64,000 nt of DNA from Rhodospirillales bacterium (lineage in GTDB: Bacteria; Pseudomonadota; Alphaproteobacteria; ATCC43930; CGMCC-115725): contig JAQGIC010000072.1 in the NCBI GenBank assembly GCA_028288725.1, positions 30,447 to 94,446 on the forward strand, in the 5' to 3' direction. Made by a program: the position numbers and the translations under genes. The notes beneath the pieces were generated by a model. That model made no database searches and was not told the DNA's origin. It saw only the letters and a list, made by a program, of their open reading frames with translations. This document shows, in pieces, positions 44,890 through 55,287 of this stretch. The number at the start of each line of letters is the position of its first letter. Position 1 is the first letter of the stretch.

Positions 44890-45534
44890 ATGGCCGACGC
44901 TTTGGACGTGTATATGAATACCCTCGTGCCGATGGTGGTCGAGCAGACCAATCGGGGCGAACGCGCCTACGACATCTATTCGCGCCTGTTGAAGGAGCGG
45001 ATCATCTTCCTGGTCGGCCCGGTCAACGACGCGGTCGCCAGCCTGATCTGCGCGCAGATGCTGTTCCTGGAATCCGAGAATCCGAGCAAGGACATCTCGA
45101 TCTACATCAATTCGCCGGGCGGATTGGTGACGGCCGGCCTCGCCATCTATGACACGATGCAGTATGTCCGCCCCGACGTGGCGACGATCTGCATCGGCCA
45201 GGCGGCGTCCATGGGCTCGCTGTTGCTGGCCGCCGGTGCGAAGGGCAAGCGATTCGCGCTGCCGAATTCGCGCATCATGGTGCATCAGCCGTCCGGCGGT
45301 GCGCAGGGCCAGGCATCCGACATCGAAATCCAGGCCCGCGAGATCATCTCGTTGCGCCATCGGCTCAACGGCATCTACGTGACGCATACGGGCCAGTCGC
45401 TCGACGTCATTGAAGAAGCGATGGAGCGTGACAAGTTCATGTCGCCGGAAGAGGCTAAAGTCTTCGGTTTGGTGGATGATGTGATGGCCGCGCGGCCGCC
45501 GTTGCCCAAGGACGAAGACGGCAGAAGCCGCTAA
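44890..45534 (+). CDS. clpP: ATP-dependent Clp protease proteolytic subunit
   Basis: A 214-residue serine protease that forms the two seven-membered rings of the Clp protease. Ser107 in GQAASMGS, His132 in IMVHQPSGG and Asp181 in RDKFMS form the triad. [31 protein letters not shown] is the family opening (residues 11-41). The start could also be a GTG at 44884, which has the better spacing from the AAGGA ribosome site; the change is two residues. clpX follows after 213 bases. Confidence 0.97.
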   Translation: MADALDVYMNTLVPMVVEQTNRGERAYDIYSRLLKERIIFLVGPVNDAVASLICAQMLFLESENPSKDISIYINSPGGLVTAGLAIYDTMQYVRPDVATICIGQAASMGSLLLAAGAKGKRFALPNSRIMVHQPSGGAQGQASDIEIQAREIISLRHRLNGIYVTHTGQSLDVIEEAMERDKFMSPEEAKVFGLVDDVMAARPPLPKDEDGRSR

Positions 45535-45599
45535 AACCGGGTCCGCGCCTTCGTTAAGGGGGCGTTGATGTCCGGTGTGTTACGGTTTGATGGGATCGG

Positions 45600-45731
45600 C
45601 GGGACGATCCGAAGGCGGTTCGTCCCGTCATGCGCTTCGATACCCCTCGCAAGGGGGAATGCCAGCTTGAGCTTGTGCTGGCGGAGCGCTGGTGGATAAC
45701 ATGACCGGAGACCGGGGTAGAAGTCCCCGGT
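45600..45731. other. Leader of clpX with four consecutive hairpins
   Basis: Four hairpins fill the gap between clpP and clpX: CGGGACGA/TCGTCCCG (45600-45627), CCCC/GGGG (45643-45656), GCCAGC/GCTGGC (45661-45682) and ACCGGGG/CCCCGGT (45711-45731). The last ends 16 bases before the clpX ATG, close to its GGAG ribosome site. They may stabilise or regulate the mRNA. None has a T-run, so read-through from clpP is likely. Confidence 0.45.
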
Positions 45732-45747
45732 GGTCGACGGAGTGCCT

Positions 45748-47025
<1,278 letters not shown>

Positions 47026-47066
47026 ATCGTATTTCAAGGGCCGGACCATCCGGCTCTGACATGCGC

Positions 47067-47092
47067 GGGGGAGGGTTCACGGATCCTCCCCC
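47067..47092 (+). terminator. Hairpin after clpX, possible terminator
   Basis: GGGGGAGG (47067-47074) and CCTCCCCC (47085-47092) form an eight-base stem with a ten-base loop, 41 bases after the clpX stop. It has no T-run and may act as a partial terminator or mRNA end before lon. Confidence 0.45.
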
Positions 47093-47198
47093 GATCTTGA
47101 ACGGCCGGCCAAAAAGGCCACGTTAGTTCCCGGGCAGCTACGCCTTAACGGCCGTTTCGCCGCGTGACGGGGAACGGCCCCAGCCGAGACGAGGCATC

Positions 47199-49616
47199 AT
47201 GTTCGAAATCCCGCGCGGTGCCCTTTATCCCGTTCTCCCGCTCCGAGACATCGTGGTGTTCCCCCACATGATCGTCCCGCTGTTCGTGGGCCGGGAAAAG
47301 TCCGTACGCGCTCTAGAAGACGTCATGAAGGAGGATAAGCAGATCCTCCTGGTGACGCAGAAGAATGCGGCGCAGGACGATCCGTCTGCGTCGGACATCT
47401 TCACCGTCGGCACCGTCGGCACCGTGCTGCAGCTGCTGAAACTGCCCGATGGCACCGTTAAAGTGCTGGTCGAGGGCGGCCAGCGTGCGCGCATCGTGCG
47501 CTTCAGCGACAATCCCGATTTCTTCCAGGCCTATGCCGAGCTGATCGAAGAGAAGAGCGGCGAGGGCAGCGAACTCGAAGCGCTGGCGCGCACCGCCGTC
47601 GCCCAGTTCGAGCAGTACATCAAGCTCAACAAGAAGATCCCGCCCGAGGTGCTGGTCTCGATCAATCAGATCGACGATCCCGCCAAGCTCGCGGACACGA
47701 TCGCCTCGCATCTGGCGCTGAAGATCCCCGAAAAGCAGGAGCTGCTCGAGGCCGAGACGGTCAGCGAGCGCCTGGAAAAGGTCTTCGCCTTCATGGAGGG
47801 CGAGATCGGCGTGCTTCAGGTGGAAAAGCGCATCCGGAACCGCGTCAAGCGGCAGATGGAGAAGACTCAGCGCGAGTACTATCTGAACGAGCAGATGAAG
47901 GCGATCCAGAAGGAGCTGGGCGAGGGCGAGGACGGCAAGGACGAGCTGGCGGAGCTGGAAGAGCGCGTCAACAAGACCAAGCTGACCAAGGAAGCCCGCG
48001 AGAAGGCCTTCGCCGAGCTGAAGAAGCTCCGCAGCATGAGCCCGATGTCGGCCGAAGCGACCGTGGTTCGCAACTACCTCGACTGGCTCCTGAGCATTCC
48101 TTGGGAGCAGCGCACCAAGGTCAAGCGCGACATAAGGGTCGCCGAGACCGTTTTGCACCAGGACCATTACGGCCTGGAAAAGGTCAAGGAACGCATCCTG
48201 GAATATCTCGCGGTCCAGCAACGCATGAAGAAGGTCAAGGGCCCGATTCTGTGCCTGGTCGGCCCGCCCGGCGTCGGCAAGACCTCGCTCGGCAAGTCGA
48301 TCGCCAAGGCGACCGGGCGCAACTTCGTCCGGATGTCGCTGGGCGGCGTGCGCGACGAGGCCGAGGTGCGCGGCCATCGCCGGACCTATATCGGCTCGAT
48401 GCCCGGCAAGGTCATCCAGGGCATGAAGAAGGCGAAGTCTTCGAACCCGCTGTTCCTGTTGGACGAGATCGACAAGCTGGGCGCCGACTGGCGCGGCGAC
48501 CCGTCTTCGGCCCTGCTCGAAGTGCTGGATCCGGAACAGAACGCCACGTTCAACGACCATTATCTGGAAGTCGATTACGACCTGTCGGACGTGATGTTCG
48601 TGACGACGGCCAACAGCCTGCGCATGCCGCAGCCGTTGCTCGATCGCATGGAGATCATCCGCATCCCCGGCTACACCGAGGATGAGAAGGTCGAGATCGC
48701 CAAGCGCCATCTGCTCTCCAAGCAGGTCGAGGCGCACGGCCTGAAGCCGACCGAATGGTCGATCTCCGACGACGCGATCCGCGACCTGATCCGCTACTAC
48801 ACGCGGGAAGCCGGCGTCCGTTCGCTGGAGCGCGAGCTCGCCAACCTGACCCGTAAGGCCATCAAGGAAATCTTGATGAACAAGACGGCGAAGGTCGCGG
48901 TGACCCGCCGTAATCTCGAGAAATACGCGGGCGTGAAGAAGTTCCGCTACGGCGAGATCGAGGCCGAGGATCAGGTCGGTGTCGTCACCGGTCTGGCCTG
49001 GACCGAGGTCGGTGGCGAGCTGTTGTCGATCGAGGCGGTGCTGTTGCCCGGTAAGGGCAAGATCACGGCGACCGGCAAGCTCGGAGATGTCATGAAAGAA
49101 TCGGTGCAAGCCGCTGAGTCTTATGTGAAATCTCGTGGACCGGCCTATGGCATCAAGCGTTCGGTGTTCGACAAGAAGGACATCCACGTCCATGTGCCCG
49201 AGGGTGCGACACCCAAGGATGGTCCGTCGGCCGGTGTCGCCATGGTGACGACGATCGTCTCGGTCATGACCGGCATTCCGGTCCGCCGCGACATCGCCAT
49301 GACCGGCGAGATCACGCTCCGCGGCCGGGTGTTCCCGATCGGCGGTCTCAAGGAGAAGCTGCTCGCGGCCCTCCGCGGCGGCATCAAGACGGTGTTCATC
49401 CCGAAGGACAACGAGAAGGATCTGGCCGAGATCCCCGACAATGTGAAGAAGGGGCTGACCATCATCCCGGTCGCCCATGTCGACGAGGTCCTGGCCAAGG
49501 CCCTGACCAAGCCGCTGGTGGCGATCGAGTGGGACGATGGCGAGACGCCGGCGGCCACGGAAACAGTGGCGGCGCAGCCCGAGTCGGGCGACCGCCCGGG
49601 CGTCGTCACGCACTAA
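47199..49616 (+). CDS. lon: ATP-dependent protease Lon
   Basis: An 805-residue AAA+ serine protease that degrades damaged and regulatory proteins. The N-terminal substrate domain starts [24 protein letters not shown]. Walker A is [13 protein letters not shown], Walker [12 protein letters not shown]. The catalytic dyad is the Ser in [11 protein letters not shown] and the Lys in [14 protein letters not shown]. The length is normal for LonA. A short low-complexity tail ([15 protein letters not shown]) ends the protein. A stable hairpin follows. Confidence 0.97.
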   Translation: MFEIPRGALYPVLPLRDIVVFPHMIVPLFVGREKSVRALEDVMKEDKQILLVTQKNAAQDDPSASDIFTVGTVGTVLQLLKLPDGTVKVLVEGGQRARIVRFSDNPDFFQAYAELIEEKSGEGSELEALARTAVAQFEQYIKLNKKIPPEVLVSINQIDDPAKLADTIASHLALKIPEKQELLEAETVSERLEKVFAFMEGEIGVLQVEKRIRNRVKRQMEKTQREYYLNEQMKAIQKELGEGEDGKDELAELEERVNKTKLTKEAREKAFAELKKLRSMSPMSAEATVVRNYLDWLLSIPWEQRTKVKRDIRVAETVLHQDHYGLEKVKERILEYLAVQQRMKKVKGPILCLVGPPGVGKTSLGKSIAKATGRNFVRMSLGGVRDEAEVRGHRRTYIGSMPGKVIQGMKKAKSSNPLFLLDEIDKLGADWRGDPSSALLEVLDPEQNATFNDHYLEVDYDLSDVMFVTTANSLRMPQPLLDRMEIIRIPGYTEDEKVEIAKRHLLSKQVEAHGLKPTEWSISDDAIRDLIRYYTREAGVRSLERELANLTRKAIKEILMNKTAKVAVTRRNLEKYAGVKKFRYGEIEAEDQVGVVTGLAWTEVGGELLSIEAVLLPGKGKITATGKLGDVMKESVQAAESYVKSRGPAYGIKRSVFDKKDIHVHVPEGATPKDGPSAGVAMVTTIVSVMTGIPVRRDIAMTGEITLRGRVFPIGGLKEKLLAALRGGIKTVFIPKDNEKDLAEIPDNVKKGLTIIPVAHVDEVLAKALTKPLVAIEWDDGETPAATETVAAQPESGDRPGVVTH

Positions 49617-49639
49617 TCTGACGCTTGACAGAACCGACC

Positions 49640-49667
49640 TGGGCCCGGATGGCGACATCCGGGCCCA
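49640..49667 (+). terminator. Terminator-like hairpin after lon
   Basis: TGGGCCCGGATG (49640-49651), loop GCGA, and its exact complement (49656-49667) form a twelve-base stem followed by AATTTCG. The stem is strong but the T-run is short. Confidence 0.65.
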
Positions 49668-49726
49668 ATTTCGTCAAAAACCACGGATTTTTCGCAGAAT
49701 AGCTCGATTTTTTGGGCGTTCAGCGA

Positions 49727-49756
49727 TTGACTGGGAAATGAGCCGCGATCTAATCT
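49727..49756 (+). promoter_or_regulatory. Promoter of the HU gene
   Basis: TTGACT (49727-49732), an 18-base spacer, and TAATCT (49751-49756) lie 60 bases before the HU start codon. The predicted transcription start (near 49763) falls in the palindrome at 49761-49772. Confidence 0.6.
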
Positions 49757-49760
49757 CCCG

Positions 49761-49772
49761 GTTCAATTGAAC
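49761..49772. promoter_or_regulatory. Palindrome at the predicted HU transcription start
   Basis: GTTCAATTGAAC is an exact 12-base palindrome directly after the -10 box, flanked by CCC and GGG arms. Its position fits an operator or a structured 5' end of the mRNA. No binding protein can be named. Confidence 0.4.
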
Positions 49773-49816
49773 GGGCAAGTTTCCTGGTTCTGTTTAATGT
49801 CGTTGGAGGGGGTAGC

Positions 49817-50089
49817 GTGAACAAGAACGAACTCGTCGACGCGGTTGCTACCGCTACCGAGCTTAAGAAGTCCGAAGCGGCGAAGGCCGTCGATGCGGTC
49901 TTCGACAGCATTGAAGCCGCGCTGAAGAAGGGCGACGAAGTTCGCCTGGTCGGCTTCGGTACGTTCAGCGTTGCGGCGCGTGAGGCTTCCGAAGGGCGCA
50001 ACCCGCGTACCGGCGAGAAGATTCAGATCGCCGCATCGAAGCAGGCCAAGTTCAAGGCCGGCAAGACGCTCAAGGATGCGCTGAACTAA
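49817..50089 (+). CDS. hup: DNA-binding protein HU
   Basis: A 90-residue nucleoid protein that bends DNA. NKNELVDAVATATELKKSEA is the N-terminal helix pair, VRLVGFGTFSV the saddle, and GRNPRTGEKIQIAASKQAKFKAGKTLKDALN the arm and C-terminal helix with the conserved GRNPxTG. It starts with GTG and GGAGGGGG lies just upstream. Its place after lon is typical of Proteobacteria. Confidence 0.97.
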   Translation: MNKNELVDAVATATELKKSEAAKAVDAVFDSIEAALKKGDEVRLVGFGTFSVAAREASEGRNPRTGEKIQIAASKQAKFKAGKTLKDALN

Positions 50090-50222
50090 TTTCTAGTTTC
50101 GCGTGCGAGACCGCCGGCGACGGCGGGCTCACTGGTCAGATGAGGCGATACCGCCCTGCAGTTCGGGACTTTCCGGACGGGCAGGGTAGGTCGTCACATC
50201 GGCCCCAGGGTCAGCCCCGATC

Positions 50223-50297
50223 GGGCGATTAGCTCAGCGGTAGAGCGTCTCGCTTACACCGAGAGGGTCGGCGGTTCGAATCCGTCATCGCCCACCA
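50223..50297 (+). tRNA. tRNA-Val (anticodon TAC)
   Basis: A 75-base tRNA. GGGCGAT pairs with ATCGCCC, the anticodon loop CTTACAC carries TAC between TCTCG and CGAGA, and the T arm contains GGCGGTTCGAATCCGTC. CCA is encoded. It lies 134 bases after hup. Confidence 0.97.
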
Positions 50298-50397
50298 AAT
50301 CCCGTTCATGACCTGCCCTCGATGAGGGACTGCATGGCCGACCGTCGGAACACCGATGGTGTCGGCCCTGTTTGCTGTGGTATGGTCACGCTGAAGC

Positions 50398-50433
50398 TTA
50401 AAGCTACGCCATCTGCAGTTAAAGCTGCGCCAT
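50398..50433. repeat. 15-base direct repeat before a small gene, operator-like
   Basis: TTAAAGCTACGCCAT (50398-50412) and TTAAAGCTGCGCCAT (50419-50433) differ at one base and start 21 bases apart, two turns of the helix. The second copy ends 16 bases before the ATG of the 103-residue gene. This is the typical form of a site for a regulator that binds side by side on one face of the DNA. The regulator is unknown. Confidence 0.5.
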
Positions 50434-50448
50434 TCAAAAACGGACGGC

Positions 50449-50760
50449 ATGATGAGCGACATCGCATTGAATTCTGCCCAACGGCAGCAGACGGTCACGG
50501 ACACGACCAATACGACGGCCCGCGCGACGACGCAGCCCAACACGGCCTCGACGACCGACACCCCGACGCCAAATGCCTCGGGTGATTCGATCAGCCTCAG
50601 CCCTGCGGCTCAAGTCGCGACGGCCGGGTTCAGCGGCGCCTCGACGCTCAATGAAAAGGATGCGGTCAGTACGTCGGTCGGACTGCGCCAGAGCATCGGT
50701 GCTTCGAGCCTGTCGGTCAGTGCCAAGCAGAACCAGGCGATCCTGTCCCTGCTGCGCTGA
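50449..50760 (+). CDS. Small Thr/Ser/Ala-rich protein of unknown function
   Basis: A 103-residue protein with no membrane segment or signal peptide. The first half is low in complexity (TTNTTARATTQPNTASTTD). The segment SGDSISLSPAAQ resembles a short motif common in small flagellar and hook-associated proteins, and the end reads SLSVSAKQNQAILSLLR, perhaps an amphipathic helix. This similarity is weak. A second ATG follows the first directly. The ribosome site is poor, but a terminator after the stop and a direct repeat before the start favour a real gene. Confidence 0.6.
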   Translation: MMSDIALNSAQRQQTVTDTTNTTARATTQPNTASTTDTPTPNASGDSISLSPAAQVATAGFSGASTLNEKDAVSTSVGLRQSIGASSLSVSAKQNQAILSLLR

Positions 50761-50764
50761 GGCC

Positions 50765-50789
50765 CCGGCCTTCTGGCCGGCCTTTCTTT
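50765..50789 (+). terminator. Rho-independent terminator
   Basis: CCGGCC (50765-50770), loop TTCT, and GGCCGG (50775-50780) followed by CCTTTCTTT end the transcript of the 103-residue gene four bases after its stop. Confidence 0.7.
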
Positions 50790-50964
50790 CGGACTACGGC
50801 CAAGGCCGCGCCCTCGGAAGCCGATCGGTTTCCGCGACGCGGTCTTTTTGCCGTCCGGCGCTGACATTCCCGGGACCCGTCATGTCCGGACTGGGATCCG
50901 GGCCGCGACGCATCTCCCGCTTGGACAAATCCTCAAGGAATGGGCGTCTTGCCCGACCGCGTGC

Positions 50965-51252
50965 ATGGCCGGGCCTCGCCCACGGCTGTCCGGTTTAGAT
51001 TTTGCCACTTTGTATTTTGGTCAGGCGCGGCTTGGGCTCGCGGTAACCCGGGACTGTCCGAGACAGGAACGACGCGTCAGCATTTTTCACCGTCATTCCC
51101 GCGCAGGCGGGATCCAGGGGGGCCGCAAAGGCTCTCTCAGCGACGGAAATCCTCAACTAGTGCCCGTCGATCTCGCGCATGGCTCTGGATTCCCGCCTGC
51201 GCGGGAATGACGGAAGAATTAAACCGGATAGCCGAGGGCCACGCCCGGCCAT
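50965..51252. repeat. Outer inverted repeat enclosing a second element
   Basis: A 33-base sequence starting ATGGCCGGGCC (50965-50997) recurs inverted at 51220-51252 with 29 of 33 positions matching. The pair encloses the complete GTCATTCCCGCG-type element at 51090-51213. The 288-base whole looks like one small mobile element inside another, or a large imperfect cruciform. No coding capacity is present. Confidence 0.65.
51090..51213. repeat. Inverted-repeat element, GTCATTCCCGCG family, copy 2
   Basis: The outer 23 bases (51090-51112, beginning CCGTCATTCCCGCGCAGG) are the exact inverted repeat of 51191-51213. The inner pair GATCCAG and CTGGAT follows as in copy 1 at 21885-21993. The internal 75 bases differ between the copies, so the ends are the conserved part. 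Confidence 0.88.
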
Positions 51253-51451
51253 GAGGATGGAACGATGGCCACGGCCCCTCTGACGATGCTCTGTAAGGCT
51301 CTGATTTTACGATAAGAACCGCATGTTGCCTCGCCGATGCAGGGCCGGGCCCAGTCGAATCGGCGCATGGGTCGGCGCCTAGCCCAAATCGCCGCGTCCC
51401 GGTGCAGCCCTGCAATGCGCGGGGGCGGGCAAAAAGACCGCTGTAACATGC

Positions 51452-51481
51452 TTGACCTCGGGGTGGGGTCGGGGGTACTTA
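51452..51481 (+). promoter_or_regulatory. Promoter of tRNA-Asp
   Basis: TTGACC (51452-51457), an 18-base spacer, and TACTTA (51476-51481) lie 16 bases before the tRNA. The -35 box is good, the -10 box moderate. Confidence 0.5.
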
Positions 51482-51497
51482 GCGGCCCTCGGTTCGC

Positions 51498-51574
<77 letters not shown>

Positions 51575-51792
51575 TTCCGCCCCGAGCTTAAAGGCGTCGT
51601 TCAGCGCGCCCCGCCGATCCCGGTTCGGCATCGCGCGCTTTCCTTTTCCGCTCGTTCTCCTTATACCTGATTTATCTGGCGATAACCGGACCTTGGCCTC
51701 CCGAGGCGTCCCGGTGAGCGCGTCCGAACTCCCCGCGAAGAGGGGGTTTGATTTGCGCGGCGCCCCAGCCCGACAGGACCGAGAGACCCACC

Positions 51793-52164
51793 ATGTCTTC
51801 GCTCAGCCTGCTGCGTGAATATCTGCCGATCCTTATTTTCCTCGGGATCGCTATTTTTATGGGCTGCGCCGCCGTCGGCCTGTCCTTCGTCGCCGGCAAG
51901 CAGAATCCGGATAGCGAGAAGCTGTCGCCCTACGAATGCGGCTTCGAGCCGTTCGAGGATGCGCGCTCCAAGTTCGACGTTCGCTTCTATCTGGTCGCGA
52001 TCCTGTTCATCATCTTCGATCTGGAAGTGGCCTTCCTGTTCCCCTGGGCGATCACGCTGGGCGACATCGGGCTGTTCGGCTTCTGGTCGATGGTGCTGTT
52101 CCTGGGCATCCTGACCATCGGCTTCGTCTATGAATGGAAGAAGGGAGCTCTCGAATGGGAATGA
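51793..52164 (+). CDS. nuoA: NADH-quinone oxidoreductase subunit A
   Basis: A 123-residue membrane subunit of complex I with three membrane segments. The conserved [42 protein letters not shown] loop and segment 2, with the Cys and Glu of YECG, are intact. The ATG at 51793 fits the family length; a longer upstream frame has no support. It opens the nuoA-M operon. The 218 bases upstream hold no promoter I can name with confidence. nuoB starts inside its last codons. Confidence 0.95.
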   Translation: MSSLSLLREYLPILIFLGIAIFMGCAAVGLSFVAGKQNPDSEKLSPYECGFEPFEDARSKFDVRFYLVAILFIIFDLEVAFLFPWAITLGDIGLFGFWSMVLFLGILTIGFVYEWKKGALEWE

Positions 52165-52730
52165 GCGGGTCGCCCCTCATGCCGGTCCCCGGCAAGCCCG
52201 TCACGGGCCTGGCGCCTATTCCGCCCGGCGCCACCCAGGACGCGCTGCTGCGCTCGGTCACCGACGAGATGACCGACAAGGGCTTCGTCGTCGCCTCGCT
52301 GGACTCGCTGGTCAACTGGGCCCGGACCGGCTCGCTCTGGCCGATGACCTTCGGTCTGGCCTGCTGCGCGGTCGAAATGATGCATGCCTATGCCAGCCGG
52401 TACGATCTGGATCGCTTCGGCGTCGTGCCGCGGCCGAGCCCTCGCCAGTCGGACGTGATGATCGTTGCCGGTACGCTGACCAACAAGATGGCGCCGGCGC
52501 TGCGCAAGGTCTACGACCAGATGGCCGAGCCGCGCTGGGTCATCTCCATGGGCTCTTGCGCCAATGGCGGCGGCTATTATCACTACTCCTATTCGGTCGT
52601 GCGCGGGTGCGACCGCATCGTTCCGGTCGATATCTATGTGCCGGGTTGCCCGCCGACCGCCGAAGCGCTGGTCTACGGCATCCTGCAGCTTCAGAAGAAG
52701 ATCAAGCGGTCGAGCGTCTTTGCGCGCTGA
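52155..52730 (+). CDS. nuoB: NADH-quinone oxidoreductase subunit B
   Basis: A 191-residue subunit that carries cluster N2, the last iron-sulfur centre before quinone. The four ligands are visible: the pair in [11 protein letters not shown], one in [10 protein letters not shown] and one in [11 protein letters not shown]. The ATG at 52155, with GGGAG upstream, overlaps the nuoA stop by ten bases; a longer start at 52134 is possible. Confidence 0.96.
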   Translation: MGMSGSPLMPVPGKPVTGLAPIPPGATQDALLRSVTDEMTDKGFVVASLDSLVNWARTGSLWPMTFGLACCAVEMMHAYASRYDLDRFGVVPRPSPRQSDVMIVAGTLTNKMAPALRKVYDQMAEPRWVISMGSCANGGGYYHYSYSVVRGCDRIVPVDIYVPGCPPTAEALVYGILQLQKKIKRSSVFAR

Positions 52731-52763
52731 CCCCCGCCTTACGGCAGCCGACCAAGAGGGATC

Positions 52764-53396
52764 ATGACCCAAGCGCTCACGGAGTTCGGCTCCACCGTCG
52801 CCACGGCACTCGAGCAGAATTGCCTCAAGGTCGAGGTCATTCGCGACGAGCTCATCCTATGGGTTCCGCGCACGGCGATCGTGCCGGTGCTGACGTATCT
52901 GCGCGACGATCCGCGCTGCCTGTTCAAGGTGCTGGTCGATCTGTGCGGCGTCGATTATCCGGAACGGGCCGAACGGTTCGAGGTCGTCTACAACCTCTTG
53001 AGCCTGAAGCATAACCGCCGCATCCGCGTGAAGGTCACGACGGACGAGGAAACACCGGTGCCGAGCTGCGTCGGCGTCTACAGCACCGCCGGCTGGTTCG
53101 AGCGCGAGGCCTGGGACATGTACGGCATCTTCTTCGCCGACAATCCGGATCTGCGCCGCATCCTGACCGACTACGGCTTCGAGGGGCATCCGCTCCGCAA
53201 GGACTTCCCGCTGACCGGCTTCGTCGAGGTGCGCTACGACGAGGATCAGAAACGCGTCGTCTATGAGCCGGTCAAACTGAAACAGGAATTCCGCAGCTTC
53301 GATTTCCTGTCGCCATGGGAGGGGATGAACCACCTGCTGCCGGGCGACGAGAAGTTCAAGGACACGCCCGACCCTGAGGCGGGGAGCAAGAGCTGA
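52764..53396 (+). CDS. nuoC: NADH-quinone oxidoreductase subunit C
   Basis: A 210-residue hydrophilic subunit of the connecting module. The signature [61 protein letters not shown] (the 30-kDa subunit motif) is intact. nuoC and nuoD are separate here, not fused as in enterobacteria. Its TGA overlaps the nuoD ATG by one base. Confidence 0.96.
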   Translation: MTQALTEFGSTVATALEQNCLKVEVIRDELILWVPRTAIVPVLTYLRDDPRCLFKVLVDLCGVDYPERAERFEVVYNLLSLKHNRRIRVKVTTDEETPVPSCVGVYSTAGWFEREAWDMYGIFFADNPDLRRILTDYGFEGHPLRKDFPLTGFVEVRYDEDQKRVVYEPVKLKQEFRSFDFLSPWEGMNHLLPGDEKFKDTPDPEAGSKS

Positions 53397-54658
53397 TGAG
53401 CGAGACCGCCACGAAACCCACCATCAAGACCGCCTCGGCGTTGGATACCGCCACCGCGTCCGGCGCGCTGACCAATGCGCCCGTCGCGATGGACATCAAG
53501 AACTACAATCTGAATTTCGGTCCGCAGCATCCGGCCGCCCATGGCGTGCTGCGCCTGGTGCTCGAGCTCGATGGCGAGACGGTCGAGCGCTGCGATCCGC
53601 ATATCGGCCTGCTCCATCGCGGCACCGAAAAACTGATCGAATACAAGACCTACATGCAGGCGCTGCCGTATTTCGACCGGCTGGACTATGTGGCACCGAT
53701 GTCGCAGGAGCACGCGTTCGCGCTCGCGGTCGAAAAGCTGATGGGCATCGATGTACCGCTCCGCGCCCAATATATCCGGGTGCTGTATGCCGAGATCTCG
53801 CGCATCGCCAACCATCTCCTGAACGTCACGACCTTCGCCATCGACGTCGGCGCGATCACGCCGCTGTTGTGGGGGTTCGAGGATCGCGAGCGGCTGATGG
53901 AGTTCTACGAGCGCGTCTCCGGCGCCCGGCTCCATGCCAATTATTTCCGGCCCGGCGGTGTCCATCAGGATCTGCCGCCCGGCCTGGTCGAGGAAATCCT
54001 GGGGTTCTGCGACGCCTTCCCCAAGCGCATCGACGATCTGGAAAACCTGCTGACCGAGAACCGGATCTTCAAGCAGCGCACGGTCGACATCGGCATCATC
54101 AGCCCGGACGACGCGTTCGACTGGGGCCTGTCGGGCCCGATGCTGCGCGGGTCGGGCGTCGCCTGGGATCTGCGCAAGTCGCAGCCGTACGATGCCTATG
54201 CCGACATGGATTTCGACATTCCGGTCGGCAAGAACGGCGATTGCTGGTCGCGCTATCTGGTCCGGATGGAAGAGATGCGCCAGTCGATCAAGATCATGCG
54301 CCAGGCGATCCTCGAGATGCCGGGCGGCCCGTTCATGGTCAACGACCGCAAGGTGGCACCGCCGCCGCGCGCCGAAATGAAGCATTCGATGGAAGCCCTC
54401 ATCCATCACTTCAAGCTCTATACCGAGGGATATCACGTGCCGGCGGGCGAAACCTACACGGCCGTCGAAGCGCCCAAGGGCGAGTTCGGCGTCTATGTGG
54501 TGTCCGACGGCAGCAACAAGCCGTATCGCTGCAAGATCCGCGCGCCCGGTTTCGCCTTCCTTCAGGCGGCCGATTTCATGGGCAAGGGCCATATGCTGGC
54601 CGACGTGGTGGCGATCATCGGTTCCATGGACATCGTGTTTGGCGAGATCGATCGATGA
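53396..54658 (+). CDS. nuoD: NADH-quinone oxidoreductase subunit D
   Basis: A 420-residue subunit related to the large subunit of NiFe hydrogenases; it forms the quinone-binding cavity with NuoB. The opening [24 protein letters not shown], then [15 protein letters not shown] and the quinone-site [17 protein letters not shown] are conserved. About 32 residues precede the usual start ([15 protein letters not shown]), rich in Thr and Ala. An internal ATG at that point could be the true start, but the TGATG overlap with nuoC supports the long form. Confidence 0.95.
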   Translation: MSETATKPTIKTASALDTATASGALTNAPVAMDIKNYNLNFGPQHPAAHGVLRLVLELDGETVERCDPHIGLLHRGTEKLIEYKTYMQALPYFDRLDYVAPMSQEHAFALAVEKLMGIDVPLRAQYIRVLYAEISRIANHLLNVTTFAIDVGAITPLLWGFEDRERLMEFYERVSGARLHANYFRPGGVHQDLPPGLVEEILGFCDAFPKRIDDLENLLTENRIFKQRTVDIGIISPDDAFDWGLSGPMLRGSGVAWDLRKSQPYDAYADMDFDIPVGKNGDCWSRYLVRMEEMRQSIKIMRQAILEMPGGPFMVNDRKVAPPPRAEMKHSMEALIHHFKLYTEGYHVPAGETYTAVEAPKGEFGVYVVSDGSNKPYRCKIRAPGFAFLQAADFMGKGHMLADVVAIIGSMDIVFGEIDR

Positions 54659-55287
54659 GCGGAGAGCACGACGACGTGGTCGTCGAGCAGCCGAAGAGCT
54701 TTGAGTTCACGGCTGAGAATCTGGAGCGGGCCAAGGCGATCATCGCCAAGTATCCCGCAGGCCGTCAGGCCAGCGCGGTGCTGCCGCTGCTCTATATCGC
54801 GCAGAAGCAGCACCAGAACTGGGTGCCGCGCGCGGCGATGGACTATATCGGCGGCCTGCTCGATATGGCGCCGATCCGGGTGTACGAGGTCGCGACCTTC
54901 TACACCATGTTCAATCTGAAGCCGGTCGGGACCTATTTCCTGCAGGTCTGCCGGACGACGTCCTGCTGGCTGCGCGGGTCGGACGAGGTGACCGAGACCT
55001 GCAAGCGCAAGCTGGGCATCGATCTTGGCGGCACGACGCCCGACGGCAAATTCACCCTGGTCGAGGTCGAATGCCTTGGCGCCTGCGTCAATGCGCCGGT
55101 GCTGCAGCTCCATGACGATCTCTACGAGGATCTGAACGTCGAGCTGACCGAGAAGCTGCTCGACAGTCTGGCCAAGGGGATCGTGCCGCCGAAAGGCTCG
55201 ATGATCGATCGCCAGACCTCGGCGCCGGTCGGCGGTCCCGAGACCCTCACGACGCTTCGGTTCGATGGAGACGGCAATGCTGCGTGA
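54655..55287 (+). CDS. nuoE: NADH-quinone oxidoreductase subunit E
   Basis: A 210-residue thioredoxin-fold subunit of the NADH module, which binds the [2Fe-2S] cluster N1a: [12 protein letters not shown] and [14 protein letters not shown] supply the four Cys. The opening with [22 protein letters not shown] sequence is typical. The last 35 residues or so are a charged, low-complexity tail, as in many Alphaproteobacteria. It starts four bases within the nuoD end (ATGA). Confidence 0.95.
   Translation: MSGEHDDVVVEQPKSFEFTAENLERAKAIIAKYPAGRQASAVLPLLYIAQKQHQNWVPRAAMDYIGGLLDMAPIRVYEVATFYTMFNLKPVGTYFLQVCRTTSCWLRGSDEVTETCKRKLGIDLGGTTPDGKFTLVEVECLGACVNAPVLQLHDDLYEDLNVELTEKLLDSLAKGIVPPKGSMIDRQTSAPVGGPETLTTLRFDGDGNAA

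Larger units (their letters stand above)
50790..51451. other. Gene-free stretch between two tRNA genes
   Basis: No reading frame here looks like a gene: the frames on both strands give low-complexity, Arg- and Pro-rich products without ribosome sites or family resemblance. The main content is a nested inverted-repeat element (50965-51252). The remaining parts have no recognisable function. Confidence 0.6.

Noticed and set aside
47093..47198. Heat-shock (RpoH) promoter before lon
   Set aside because: A CTTGAAC is present at 47096, but no fitting -10 element lies at the usual distance.
50229..50561. Minus-strand frame with the sequence MTDSNRRPSRCKRDALPLS
   Set aside because: Antisense translation of tRNA-Val, a common annotation artefact.
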